From NCBI GenBank assembly GCA_010909165.1, contig MU008154.1:981478-1045477 (forward strand): 64,000 nt of DNA, written 5' to 3'. The stretch comes from Anthoceros angustus. Taxonomy: Eukaryota > Streptophyta > Anthocerotopsida > Anthocerotales > Anthocerotaceae. Position numbers and translations under genes: made by a program. The notes below the pieces were generated by a model, which had not been told where the DNA came from, did not search any database, and saw nothing but the letters and a program-made list of their open reading frames with translations. Positions 51,312 to 62,413 of this stretch are shown piece after piece. Positions within the stretch are counted from its first letter, which is position 1; the number at the start of each line of letters is the position of its first letter.

Positions 51312-52664
51312 ATGCAGTGGCTGGCCCCAGATCGGGTGTGGGGATTGCTTGAGGCTAGGGCAGAGGAGGAGGTGGAGGCGGAGGTGGAGCAGAGGCAGGG
51401 GCGGAGTGATTCGAGCTTAGGCGGCATGAATTCGAGGAGGAGCTCGACGGTGGCGCCTGGGAGCCCCGGTGGGGCATCGGGGCAGGGAGTGGAGCCGTTC
51501 CTGCTGGTCCAGGTGACTGATCCGGTGAAGCTTGGGAATGGCGTGCAGGCGTATGTGTCCTACAAAGTGAGCTCCAAGACGAACATGCAGGAGTACCGGG
51601 GGCCGGAGAAGATTGTGATCCGAAGGTACAGCGATTTCGTCTGGCTGCACGAGCGGCTGCTGGAGAAGTACAAGGGATTGATCATACCGCCTCTGCCGGA
51701 GAAGAGCGCGGTGGAGAAGTTCCGCTTCAGCTCGGAGTTCATCGAGATGAGGAGGAAGGCCCTGGATGTGTATGCTAACCGGATTGCGGCGCATCCGCTG
51801 CTGCGGGCCAGCGAGGATCTGAGGAATTTCCTGCAGGCGGATGAGGAGATCTGGAGCATGGAGAGGGCCAAGACTCAGGACGGCGTGTTCAAGAGGAAGC
51901 CGAGCGAGTTCATGCAGATGTTTAAGGATGTGCAGAGTAAGGTGAGCGATGTGGTGCTGGGGAAGGAGAAGCCTGTGGAGGAGCTGGATCCGGATAATGA
52001 GAAGTGGAAGCGCTACGTGGCGGAGCTGGAGGAGCACATGGCTGAGGTGCAGAAGCAATCTTTCCGGCTGGTGAAGAGGTTGAAGGACAGCGGGGTGGCT
52101 CTGGAGGGGTTTGGGAAGTCCTCTAAAGGCCTCGGGGCTTGCGAGGAGCAACCTCTGGGCAAGGCTTTCCAGGAGCTGGGGAGCCGAGCCGAGCAGGTTT
52201 CCTACAAGCTGCAGCAGCAGGCACAGGACGTGCTAATGAATTTTGAGGAGCCGTTGAAGGAGTTGGTGAGAACCATTCAGGCCAGTAAGGTCGTGTTGGC
52301 GGACAGAGCTCTGGCTTACAAGACGTACAGGGAACTGGCTGATGCTTGCAAGCTCAAGGAACTCAACTTGGAGAAGCTTAGGGTGCTCCGGGCAGACAAG
52401 GTACACGATGCTGAGATTGATCTGAGGGAGATGGTCATTCAATGTGATGAAGCGAAGGCACGCTATGATTCTATTGTAAGATTAATGGCGCAGGAAATTG
52501 TTAGGTTTCAGGAATCCAAGACGAGAGATCTAGGGTTGGTCCTTCATGACTTTGCTCAAGAACAGGCTGCTTTTCATATTGAGTTGGCCAATATTTGGCG
52601 TAGTCTTCTGCCTACATTGAGTGTGAATGGCACTGCTGACAGTAAAGCCCCTGTTTCCACCTAG
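51312..52664 (+). CDS. SNX1: Sorting nexin 1 (PX-BAR retromer-associated)
   Basis: An intronless frame of 450 residues from the ATG at 51312; a Met at residue 39 (51426) is an alternative start that would give a length nearer to the usual plant SNX1 of about 400. The PX domain covers about 62-180, with the phosphoinositide-binding IRRYSDF at 103-109 and PPLPEKSAVEKFRF. FLQADEE and MQMFKDVQSKVSDVVLGKEKP mark the linker, and a three-helix BAR (Vps5) domain fills the rest to IWRSLLPTL. SNX1 binds PI3P on endosomes, dimerises and helps recycle receptors and auxin carriers. Flowering-plant SNX1 genes have introns, so an intronless copy hints at an origin by retroposition. No break or missing motif is seen. 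Confidence 0.95.
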   Translation: MQWLAPDRVWGLLEARAEEEVEAEVEQRQGRSDSSLGGMNSRRSSTVAPGSPGGASGQGVEPFLLVQVTDPVKLGNGVQAYVSYKVSSKTNMQEYRGPEKIVIRRYSDFVWLHERLLEKYKGLIIPPLPEKSAVEKFRFSSEFIEMRRKALDVYANRIAAHPLLRASEDLRNFLQADEEIWSMERAKTQDGVFKRKPSEFMQMFKDVQSKVSDVVLGKEKPVEELDPDNEKWKRYVAELEEHMAEVQKQSFRLVKRLKDSGVALEGFGKSSKGLGACEEQPLGKAFQELGSRAEQVSYKLQQQAQDVLMNFEEPLKELVRTIQASKVVLADRALAYKTYRELADACKLKELNLEKLRVLRADKVHDAEIDLREMVIQCDEAKARYDSIVRLMAQEIVRFQESKTRDLGLVLHDFAQEQAAFHIELANIWRSLLPTLSVNGTADSKAPVST

Positions 52665-53377
52665 TCCTTCATTTGGATTGCCATTGGTGACTGCTTCGCT
52701 TGTTCAGAACTGGTCACCTACTGTTTGCCAATCACACGCAGCACACACCGGCATTTGTGGTCGAACCTGGGAACCTGTTGTAACCGGTTCACTTTGGAGC
52801 CTGTTGTAATAGGTTCAATTTGAATCGTGCTGTAAGTTCTGGAAAACCTCTCCCGGCCGCTACACATATATTGGTGGTCAGAGGATCTGAAGAACTGGCG
52901 ACCACGCCATCTTCTCCAAGCACCTTTCACAATTCACAACCGGATCACTGCGCCGTGATGCGATGCGTAAAGATCGGGCCGATACCTAGATATACCATTC
53001 TGTAATCCCAGAACGACGGTGTGTTGTGGGGCATTTTTTGAGCGAAAATTCCCCGAAAATTAGTTTTGGTTTTTTAACCTACCCTCGATCTTAATGATTT
53101 AAGATGGGCACGTCAACACTGTGATTAGGGTGCTTTAGGGCACGTCACTCGACCCCGTGGTCCCCATTGGTTGTCCCCTCTGGATGGGTTTTTCCCATCG
53201 GCTTTTCACCTCAATAAAAACCCATCTTTTAGGGCACGTCACATTATGGCAATGAGTTTAGTGTAAAACGACTCTAAACTTATGAACATAAAAGGTTTCA
53301 GCCGTCTTGCCCTAAAGCCACAAGCCACGCCGTGGAGCCATGAGGGCATCACGGCGACTTAGGGCATAGGGGTCATA
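52665..53377. other. Spacer with ttagggcacgtca motifs
   Basis: No gene. The phrase agggcacgtca recurs at about 53138 and 53230, and variants of gggca(c/t) lead into the array that follows. Confidence 0.5.
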
Positions 53378-53830
53378 GGGGCATGGGGCATGGGGCATGG
53401 GGCATGGGGCATGGGGCATGGGGCATGGGGCATGGGGCATGGGGCATGGGGCATGGGGCATGGGGCATGGGGCATGGGGCATGGGGCATGGGGCATGGGG
53501 CATGGGGCATGGGGCATGGGGCATGGGGCATGGGGCATGGGGCATGGGGCATGGGGCATGGGGCATGGGGCATGGGGCATGGGGCATGGGGCATGGGGCA
53601 TGGGGCATGGGGCATGGGGCATGGGGCATGGGGCATGGGGCATGGGGCATGGGGCATGGGGCATGGGGCATGGGGCATGGGGCATGGGGCATGGGGCATG
53701 GGGCATGGGGCATGGGGCATGGGGCATGGGCATGGGGCATGGGGCATGGGGCATGGGGCATGGGCATGGGGCATGGGGCATGGGGCATGGGGCATGGGGC
53801 ATGGGGCATGGGGCATGGGGCATGGGGCAT
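53378..53830. repeat. GGGGCAT heptamer array, 65 units
   Basis: 453 bp made of 63 copies of ggggcat and two 6-base variants (gggcat), with no substitutions that I can see. Because 7 is not a multiple of 3, every frame on a strand reads the same 7-residue repeat with no stop, producing long false ORFs. The G4 runs separated by 3-base loops fit the pattern for G-quadruplexes on the plus strand. Confidence 0.97.
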
Positions 53831-54189
53831 CATCCTTGGATGGGAAGTTTTAGATGCATCACCCAAGGGTTTTTGAAGTATCCCTTTGCGCTTTCTCACT
53901 CCCCAAGCACTTAATCCAAAACAAAACAAGGCCTGTCCAAAGCTTATTCCCTCACTTTCAAGTGCCGGGGTCATAGGCAGGTTGCGTCAAATGATACTTG
54001 TCAAGGACAAGTTCTTCCTTCGGCTCCTTCGAGTAGGGAGGTATAGGCCCTCCGACTTCCGACATAAATACCTAAGATCTCACCCTTGTTTCCTAATGGC
54101 TTGTCCAATCTAAGATGTTTGTCCAATCTAAGATCGGAGGGCTTGAGGGCGCCTGTCTACACGTGCTCCCGAATAATGAGCCTCTTGCT
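53831..54189. other. Spacer between two arrays
   Basis: Unique sequence with a short doubled phrase (ttgtccaatctaagat at about 54103 and 54120). No gene is seen. Confidence 0.5.
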
Positions 54190-54965
54190 TTATGCGGCGC
54201 GCGTCCGCATTGAGTCCTATCATGGCGCGGCGCCCGCATTGAGTCTATCATGGCGCAAGGCCGCATTGAGTCTCTATCGCGGCGCGGCGCGGCGCATTGA
54301 GTCCTATCATGGCGCGCCCGTGATTGAGTTCTATCATGGCGCGGCCCGTGATGAGTCTCATCATGGCGCGGCCCGCATTGAGTTCTACGCTGGCGCGGCC
54401 TCGCATTGAGTTCTACCGCTGGCGGCGCCCGCATTGAGTCTATCATGGCGCGCGCCCGTGATTGAGTCTCTATCGCGGCGCGCGCATTGAGTCTTGCTTT
54501 GCGCGGCGCCCGTGATTGAGTCTTACCGCGGCGGCCCGTATTGAGTCTACGCTGGCGCGTCCGCATTGAGTCCTCTTATCATGGCGCGCGGCCCGCATTG
54601 AGTCTCTTGCTTTATGCGGCGCCCGCATTGAGTCTCATCATGGCGGCGCCGCATTGAGTCTTACGCGGCGCGGCCCGTGATTGAGTCTTACCGCGGCGCG
54701 CGCGCCCGTATTGAGTCTACGCGGCGCGGCCGCATTGAGTCTTTATGCGGCGCGCCCGCATTGAGTCTCTATCGCGGCGCGGCGCGGCCCGCATTGAGTC
54801 TCTTGCTGGCGGCGCCCGTGATTGAGTCTATCATGGCGGCGGCCGCATTGAGTCTCATCATGGCGCGCATTGAGTCTATCATGGCGCGGCGCATTGAGTC
54901 CTATCATGGCGCGCGGCCCGCATTGAGTCCTATCATGGCGCGGCGGCGCGCCCGCATTGAGTCTC
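54190..54965. repeat. GC-rich degenerate minisatellite
   Basis: About 30 units of 20-30 bp built from cgcattgagtc followed by a variable (ctatcatggcgcggcgcc) segment. Unit length and the number of gcg steps vary widely. There is no coding potential. It is much richer in GC than its flanks. Confidence 0.9.
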
Positions 54966-55894
54966 GTAAGGGCCCTAATGCTTTATGCGGCGCCCGTGAC
55001 GAGTCTCAGACATGTGTGAGAAGAATTTTATTGAAGTTCACTAAGGACGGATTTCCGTCATGGACTTGGTACTTCACAACGTGTACCATAGTGTGCCTAA
55101 GGCTTGCAAATGGATACCCGATGGCCATTAAGGCCGGCACGTGTGTCCGCACGGCCCTCCACGGCCACGACATGTACCTATGTATGTGCTTGCCCATCAC
55201 CATGCTATGGTGAGTCATGCATAATCCGAACCGGTGGCCAAAGTTTTGACGCCTGCGCGCTACATACCACCAACACGGGACATGAGAAAGCCGCCGTCCC
55301 TACCCGCTACACGTTACTAATAATACTTGTTTAAGGCTCCAAAGTGCACCTCGCTCACAAGCTTATGGTATGTGAACTCCGTCATTTGCATAGCGTGAGA
55401 TGCGAGTTTAGAGCGGCATGTTCAATCTTTGCTTTCAAGCGCTCTTGTGATTAGGGATAGGGATTTTGGTTAAAGGTTGAGATTAGGGTTAGGGTTAGGT
55501 TTTTCTCTTTGGGATAGGGAATGTGATTTAATAATAATATGGATTTGAGTTCTTGTATTAACTTAGAAGAGTTACCAACTAACACACCTTTTGTGGTGCG
55601 CTTCCTAAATTAGGGTTATTTAACCATACCGACCTAAACCGGGTTTCTTCTCAATATGACCATTCTAGGGCACCGGCGGCAAAAAACATGTGAAGGTGGC
55701 TCACATACTCTTTTCTAGAGTGGGAGACTTTATTGGGGAATGAGTGCTATAAGTTCCCATCCTACGAACTTCTACAAGAAGGATTCTAAGGGGCCGGAGT
55801 TTACCTCCCTCAAAAGATGATGCATACATGCATCATATGTTAGGTAAGAAGGTTTGAAGTATGTAAATTGTTTTATTACTTAGGAGGCATTAAC
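54966..55894. other. Spacer with a short telomere-like motif
   Basis: gattagggttagggttaggt at 55481-55500 contains nearly three ttaggg units. The usual land-plant telomere is tttaggg. The rest shows no gene. Confidence 0.5.
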
Positions 55895-57720
55895 ATTGTG
55901 AGGTGGCTTGCGGTATTGGTGTTCTTACTACCGGAAGACTTTCGCCAAAAGGAGGTGGGAGTGTCACGTGGTGCTAATACTAAATGTAAGGTCCTCCGTG
56001 GAGAGAGTGTCAAGCATGGTTGCCAAGCAAATTTTAGGGTGAAGAAACTTCTCGTGGCCTAAGGTTCGAGATTGGTCTTTTGAACATAGGCATACCGACC
56101 TTTCAAATGCTATATGTCATGGGCTGCAAGGCTTACCCGTGATGTCGAGCGCATGGCTTTCACAAGAAAAGAAGGATTGGATCGGGCATTGCCTATATTG
56201 CAAAGTTCTGATGAAATAATGCGTCGGCATCAAGATGCATTGTATGCTCGAATCAACAATCGAGAGGTATATAAACTAGTAAGAGATGATTATATGCAAA
56301 GATATGATGTTCTCAATATACACAAGTTGAAGTTGGTGAATGGAAGCTAGCCGGATGATGCCACATCGTTGTCCCCGTGGTTGGAGCAAAATGCGTCTAT
56401 AGTCTTCCACCAATCAAGCGAGAATCAACCTTTCGCTTTGGGTATTCAAACTCCTTTTATGTTAAATTGCATGTTGCTTTATGGGAATGGTAATGTGCTA
56501 GCTATGGATGCAACTTTTGGGTTGAGCAGTATCGCTACCACTTATTCACCGTGATGGGTTTTGACCATTACTTGAGCGGTGTTCGAGCATGGGCTATTAC
56601 AAAAGATGCTACTCGAGTCACTTGTCGTGGCTTTCAGTTCTGGAAGAAGGTTGAAAAGATCAACAAGGATTGGACACCTAGTTCATTCCTTGTTGATGAT
56701 TATCGGAGATTTACGCTATTCGCTGGTGGAATCATAATATGCCTATATTATTATGCTTGTGGCATGCGGAAAGCGTGGAGACGGAATTTATTGAAGAAAG
56801 TGCACTCACAAAGTAATCGAATTTCAATATGGGCGAGCTAGGGATATTATGTATGTCAGGCAAGCACATCTTCACGGTGTTTCCATAGGAAGAAGTATGC
56901 TACACAATTTTTATGACAAGTGGGGAACAAGTGAAGGAGACTTTGTGAGATATATGAAGGTCCAATGGGAGAGACTATAGATATGTGGTTGTGTAATGCT
57001 AGAATGTTGCCTCATGCGGGCAACATACAACTTCAGTGGAAGGATTCCATAGATTTATAAAAGAACGCGATTTAGCAAGTCAAGTTTGCTGGCCAGTAGA
57101 CTGGTTACTACACCAATTAGTGAATGTGGTTGCCCGACATTATTGGTACCAAGACTTCACAAGAAGGGGATACAGCATAACAAGAAGCTGGAGGCTTTGG
57201 AGGAAACCGCTATGAAGGGTGCGAAACTATTCCTATTAGCTCGCTTATTTTACCGCATGCAAAATGTTGTTGCACATTGTTTGTCTTCATCGACCCCTAA
57301 CTTGTGGTATGTGATTGAACATGTTTACTCTCCTTGGGCTACATGCTCATGTCCAATGGGGAACAAAGGTTTCATCTGCAAGCATGTGGTGAAAGTTCAA
57401 CAACTCCTTGGCATACACAAGGATGGTGCAGCAGCAGCTAGGCAAAATGGAAGAACAAATGGAGCGTATGTTGCTGAAAGTAGTGATACCAACAACTTGG
57501 CTATGGCTTTTGGGATGCAGAATCAAGAAGCTCCACACATTGTGTTACCTAGTAACCCCTTGGTGGCACCAATATGTAAGACAAAATTGGAGATGGCAAA
57601 AGAAAAACGGTTGGATTTTATTAAAACGGCATGTGCTGAAGTATGTGATACCGCATTTGAGCGTTGATTTAGCTTTTGGGATAGCGCATTATGGAGCAAA
57701 CTCAGCGAGCAGTTAGTGGC
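55895..57720 (+). pseudogene. Decayed MULE/FAR1-type transposase with SWIM zinc finger
   Basis: Read across several frames, the order of parts is that of a Mutator-like or FAR1-related transposase. First comes a FLYWCH/FAR1-like piece (about 55915-56060, ending KHGCQANFRVKKLL). A helical linker follows (56114-56350). Then the transposase core start at about 56470-56560 has LLYGNGNVLAMDATFGL, where the Asp is the first catalytic acid; the frame is lost there and resumes with MGFDHYLSGVRAWAITKD. Last is a SWIM zinc finger CSCPMGNKGFICKH at about 57344-57385. Stops and frameshifts occur at 56060, 56350, 56550 and 56840 at least, so it is inactive. No terminal inverted repeats were found by eye. 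It could instead be a decayed host gene derived from such an element. Confidence 0.65.
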
Positions 57721-58289
57721 ACAGTGACGAAGAACCTCAACGGAAACAAGTGTTGGAAACTTTTGCGAGAATGAGGGCACGAATGATCAAACGATATGTT
57801 GGTTTGGAGGAAGTTGTGTGTAAGAAGAAAAGACGGTGAAGTGGAACATAGGCGTTGATAAAGGGTGGATTGATGAGCTGAAATAGGCTTTGGTTTTAGA
57901 AGTGACCAATCTACTTTTGTAGGGTCTTTGAGGAGATAGCAGATAACACTCTTTGATCGGGTCAATTACGCTGCCTTAGAAGGTCAGAATCCACTCTTCT
58001 GGTTTTAGAAGGTGAGAATTCGGCTCAATGCCAGCAGCATGCACTATGTACAGCAACTCCTCCAAACCCGGTGAGGAAACTTAAGCACTAAAGCCTGTTG
58101 TAAGAGGTGCCCATTCCCTACCACCACCGATCATGTCGATCGAACATGCTTCGCAGAAGCATCAGCATGACGTTGATTCACGGTGACTCCCCGGTGCATT
58201 GTTCCCAAAATGCCCATGTCCAACAAAGGTGAGCTGGGCGCATTCAGAGGGTCATAGCTTAAGAAGAGATAATTTGTCCGTATTGCATC
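57721..58289. other. 3' flank of the transposase relic
   Basis: No gene is supported in this stretch. Confidence 0.5.
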
Positions 58290-58505
58290 ACATGTGAGCC
58301 AGATCTGTAAGTGTTGTCATTCGAGGTCCTCTCCTTCACCTATCACAGAAGAGGAACATCAACCAGGAGATGAACACAAATAAGTCCTGCAATTGAAACA
58401 TGTGAGCCAAATCTGTAAGTGTTGTCATTCGAGGTCCTCTTCTTCACATCACGGAAGAGGAACATCAACAAGGAGATGAACACAAATGAGTCCTGCAATT
58501 GAAGG
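58290..58505. repeat. 108-bp direct repeat, two copies
   Basis: catgtgagcc-aatctgtaagtg and the following hundred bases occur at 58291 and 58399 with minor differences. Confidence 0.85.
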
Positions 58506-59044
58506 AACAGATCGTGTGAAGGAACAGTCTCTCAAAACTAACAAGAGGACGTGAGATGCGAGTTTCTACACTCACTGCGAGGTACTGATCTACATGCGCG
58601 GTGAATCCAGGTGGTCTCTCATGAACATGGTTTTAGGCACGGTCTCCGCATCTGCACCGGGCAGCAGATTAGGCGTCTTGTCGCATCTGCACCGCTTTTT
58701 CGATCGGTTCGCCGCGATGAGAAGTGCATAGCTTTGAAAACCTGATTTGAAAACCTGGACTTCAAAACCGACGGGTTTGGAATTCGTTCATCCGGGTATG
58801 GAAAGCCGGGTATGGAAATGCTGATCTGAGAACGGTGCAAAACCCGAGTATGCGACGGAACCACAAACCGATGTTCTTTGCTATGTCGTGTATGTCGATA
58901 TGAAGCCGGTTCATCGGGTTGCGCGGTACATCGGGTTGCGCGTCCGCACGGGTGTGCAGACCGTATTTGCCTTAATGGCCATCGGGTATCGATGGGAAAG
59001 CGTGCCTAAGCTACTTGCACCAAGGCCATCCACTCCCTGTAAGC
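58506..59044. other. Spacer, no gene
   Basis: Short internal echoes only (tcatcgggttgcgcg at about 58911 and 58930; gaaaacctg at 58736 and 58748). Confidence 0.5.
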
Positions 59045-59157
59045 ACCCCATCTAAGTACCGATCTAAGCGCCCATCTAAGTACCGATCTAAGCGCCCATC
59101 TAAGTACCGATTTAAGCGTCGATCTAAGCGCCCATCTAAGTACCGATCTAAGCGCAG
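59045..59157. repeat. 12/24-bp minisatellite
   Basis: Alternating 12-bp half units (ctaagtaccgat and ctaagcgcccat) make a 24-bp repeat present about four and a half times. Confidence 0.9.
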
Positions 59158-59216
59158 GATGCTTAATAAGCACGTTCTTATAAACGTGCTTTATAAGAAC
59201 GTGCTTATTAAGCATC
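59158..59216. repeat. Perfect 26-bp inverted repeat (hairpin)
   Basis: Arms 59158-59183 and 59191-59216 are exact complements around a 7-base loop (acgtgct). The arms are AT-rich in their inner part. It directly abuts the minisatellite. Confidence 0.95.
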
Positions 59217-59427
59217 CGCATCTATCCTGTATCAAGCAGCGTCCGCATTGAGTCTGTAAGGTTGGATAATCGTAATAGAAATGGAAACCTATCGACAGGC
59301 TACTCTGCTGACGTCCGACTGCTGCAGCTGAACCTGTGACGCACGCGGTGGCACTGTGTACTGACCCAAGCCCGTTCGTAAAATAATAAGGCTGGGTGTG
59401 TAATGTACAACTGAACAGAACAGTTCC
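59217..59427. other. Spacer, 3' region of the PPR-SMR gene
   Basis: Probably includes the 3' UTR of the minus-strand gene that ends at 59428. No other feature is seen. Confidence 0.4.
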
Positions 59428-62380
59428 CTATTTTGGAACATTGGACAAATCCTTTGTCCTTTTGCGACTAGGAGGTAACTTGGTTTCGGGACTCTTTTCT
59501 GGCAGAGGCTGATTCGTCAGCGCGAAGGTGTCCTCTGTTGTCGACTGCATCAGCCACGACTTCAAAACCGCGCCGTGACTCACAATTCGACCCTCGTTCC
59601 AAGGAGCGAACTGAAAGGGGGCACCCAAGGATGACAGGCTTGAGTAGATTGCGTTGGCCACCGGCAATTCCTTCACGTTTGTCTCAGGATCTAGAGCGCC
59701 CCACCTGGAATCAGCCAGCACATTCGTGTGTGAGCCGCTGGCTGGCAACTTTGATGAAAACAGATGACAAAATCACTCGGACAACTCACTTTGTAACTAT
59801 GCTTAGCACTGGAGGAAACTCCTCCTCCAAAGAAGCCGCCTCTCTAAGATCATTCAACCACACTGCCAAAGCTACTAGAGCAGCTCCTGTTCCCATCCTG
59901 CATGCACAAGAGCGTGTTTAAGACTGACAGAAGTAATCTGTGAAGATCGTTTGGATGGTGACAAAAAGGGTCATGGCCACCAACCTGTGAATGTCGATGG
60001 ACCACATTAAGGGGCTTCTATGATATGCCTCAGCAAAGACGCCCCTTCGTCTTGCCCCTTCAAGTACTTGCACAGCCCTTTGCCTTTGGTTGAACCCCCA
60101 TAGCACTTCAAGGAGGCCACTAAAGAATACCATGTTGCTACCTACCCCATCCACTTTCAGATTGTCAAACTCATGTTCCACCATCTGCCATTTCGTACCC
60201 ATATCATACTTCCCCCTAATTAAACCCGAGACAACTACATGCAGCTCTGGCATCTTGTGTCCCTGCATTTCGTCTAGCAACTTGTGTGCATCGTCCCATC
60301 TAACGACAAAGACCACAGTCATTTCATCAACATCAACCAGAAAACAACAAGGTCCTCAATGCTCAGAGCAGCACCGTCATGATGAATACCGTAAAACTCA
60401 CCTACTACGCCTTGCACACACAGCAAGCATGAGGCAGTAGGAAGTTGCCTGGGGGACACCGCCACCCTCCTTCATCTCTAAGAACTGGGCCTTTGCCTCG
60501 TCAAAGAGGCCCGCATGACAATACACACCCAAAAGAGCTTCATGAGTCTGTTGATTGGGCCGATGCCGAACCTCCTGCATGTCCTGAAAGATAGCTATCG
60601 CATCATTGTGCAAACCGACACGACCATAGGCCTGTATCAAGGAGTTGAATGTTCGAACGGATGCTGGAATGCCAGCATCGTGCATGCTGACAAGTGTTGC
60701 TCCGGCCTCCTGATACAGGCCACCCTGAGCATATGTTTCGATAAGAGCATCATAGACACCCTGGTCTGGCTCACATTCGGCCTCCAGCATACTCCTGAAA
60801 GTGATCTCTGCCTCTTGATACATGGCTGCCTTCCCATAGGCATTGATCAGCCCAGTGTAAACCTCGGCAGTGGGATCCACATTGTTCTTCAACATGTGCC
60901 TGTAGATCTGGGTGGCCTCCTTATGGAGTCCCCCCTTCCCACAAGAGTAGAGCAGCCCTGTGTAGGTCAGCATGTTAGGCTCCACACCTCCATCCAGCAT
61001 ATCATGAAAAAGACTGATTGACTCCCTGAAGTAGCCTCCCTGTCCAAAAACTTGGATCAGGGTGTTGTAAGTTACCACATTGGGATCTGTCCCTCTGTTC
61101 TTCATGTCTAGAAAAAGACCTCTCACCTCATCGTAGCTGCCATGTTTACCGTAGGCTTCCAACAACGTACTATATGTGCTCACGTCAGGAGGGCATCCTG
61201 CCTCCTGCATCTGCTTAAAGACCGCAGCAGCTGCTCCAATAGTTCCAGCCTTAGAGTACGCCTCTATCAAGACGTTATACGCCAACACATCTGGAACGTT
61301 TCCCGCCCTTTCCATTTCCCTCAGCAGCTCGGCAGCACCCTCATACAGTCCAGCGCGACCGTACGTGTCCACCAGTGACGTGTACGTAATGAGGTCAGGC
61401 ACAACACCAGCCTCATTCATCGTCCTGAACACCATTCCCGCCTCCTCCACAAGGCCCCTGCTGCTGCAGGCACTGAGCAGGGTGTTGTAAGTGATGATAT
61501 CCGGTTGAATCCCCTCATGCCTCATCTGTGCAAAGAGCCCCAGCAACCCCTCCCAATCAAGCCCGCCCTTGGCACAGGCGTTGATCACCGTGTTATAGGT
61601 GATCAAATTAGGAGTCACCCGCTCCCTCTTCATCCGGGCCAGCAGAGCCAGCGAGGCCTGGTGCTGCCCGTTCCTGCCATACGCATTGATCAACGCGGTG
61701 AAGGAATACACATTCCACTCCACGTCATTAGCAGGCATCTCCTCAAACAGCTCCGAGCACTTCTCCAACAACCCCTCCCTTCCCATGATCCCTATCACGA
61801 TGGTGTAGATATGCTCATTGGGCTTGCACCACTGCTGCCGCTGCATGTACTTGAACAGCCGCAAGGCTCTGTGCCAGTCCCCGCGCTGAGCGAATTCCCG
61901 GAAAATGAGCGAGAAGTCCTGCATGGACAGCCGGTTCCTGAAGCTCTCCATGCACCTGGCTATGCTCCCCCTGGGCGCCAGCGCACTCAACTGGTTGATG
62001 GCATTCTCCACGTCGTAGCTGTACTTCCCCTTCTCCACCTCCATGACCTCCACCTGAGCCTTGGCCGCCTTAGGTGGCGGACCCGACGGCTTGCCCTGTC
62101 TGCCTCCCCCGTCCTTCTGCTGCGAATTCACCACCTCTGTCCGCTCTTGGTACACCGTCACCGAGCTCACCACCAGCCCCCTGCTCCGAATCCTGCTCCT
62201 CAAGCTCCTGCTGCTGCCGATGCTGCTGCTGCTGCTGCTCCATATCATCCCCAAGCAGGGACAGCGGGATCCCACCTCCTTCCATCTCCCGCTGCTCAAA
62301 CTGCAGATTTTTCCTGAAAGGTTGGGCTGGAGCAACCCCCAGGGCAAACAGTCCTGCCGCCAGCACTGCTGCACGGCCAT
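59428..62380 (-). CDS. PTAC2: PPR-SMR protein, plastid nucleoid type (pTAC2-like)
   Basis: Four exons: 62380-60402, 60299-59985, 59897-59790 and 59737-59428, all joined in phase 2, giving 903 residues. An N-terminal part of about 145 residues, rich in Ser and Arg, fits a plastid transit peptide. Fifteen consecutive 35-residue PPR units fill about 155-680; the last is split by the first intron (CARRS|RWDDAHKLL). Then come GTKWQMVEHEFDNL and a segment ending LEGARRRGVFAEAY. The SMR-like region follows (WSIDIHRMGTGAALVALAVWLNDL) across introns 2 and 3, and the C-terminal end has WNEGRIVSHGAVLKSWL. This order matches pTAC2, a component of the plastid-encoded RNA polymerase nucleoid complex (about 860 residues in Arabidopsis). 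Such proteins bind RNA and are needed for plastid transcription and greening. Related SVR7-type PPR-SMR proteins are the alternative. Confidence 0.9.
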
Positions 62381-62389
62381 GGCGCTGCC

Positions 62390-62413
62390 TCACAGCCACC
62401 TGTCGGGCCTCAT
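62390..62413 (-). promoter_or_regulatory. Short upstream ORF before the pTAC2-like start
   Basis: An ATG at 62413 opens a 7-codon frame (MRPDRWL and stop) that ends 9 bases before the main ATG. If the leader reaches this far it could lower translation of the main frame. Leader extent is inferred. Confidence 0.5.

Noticed and set aside
53359-53974. Several long frames (147-220 codons) on both strands
   Set aside because: They are translations of the 7-bp repeat, which has no stop in any forward frame and yields Pro-His-Ala-Cys strings in reverse.
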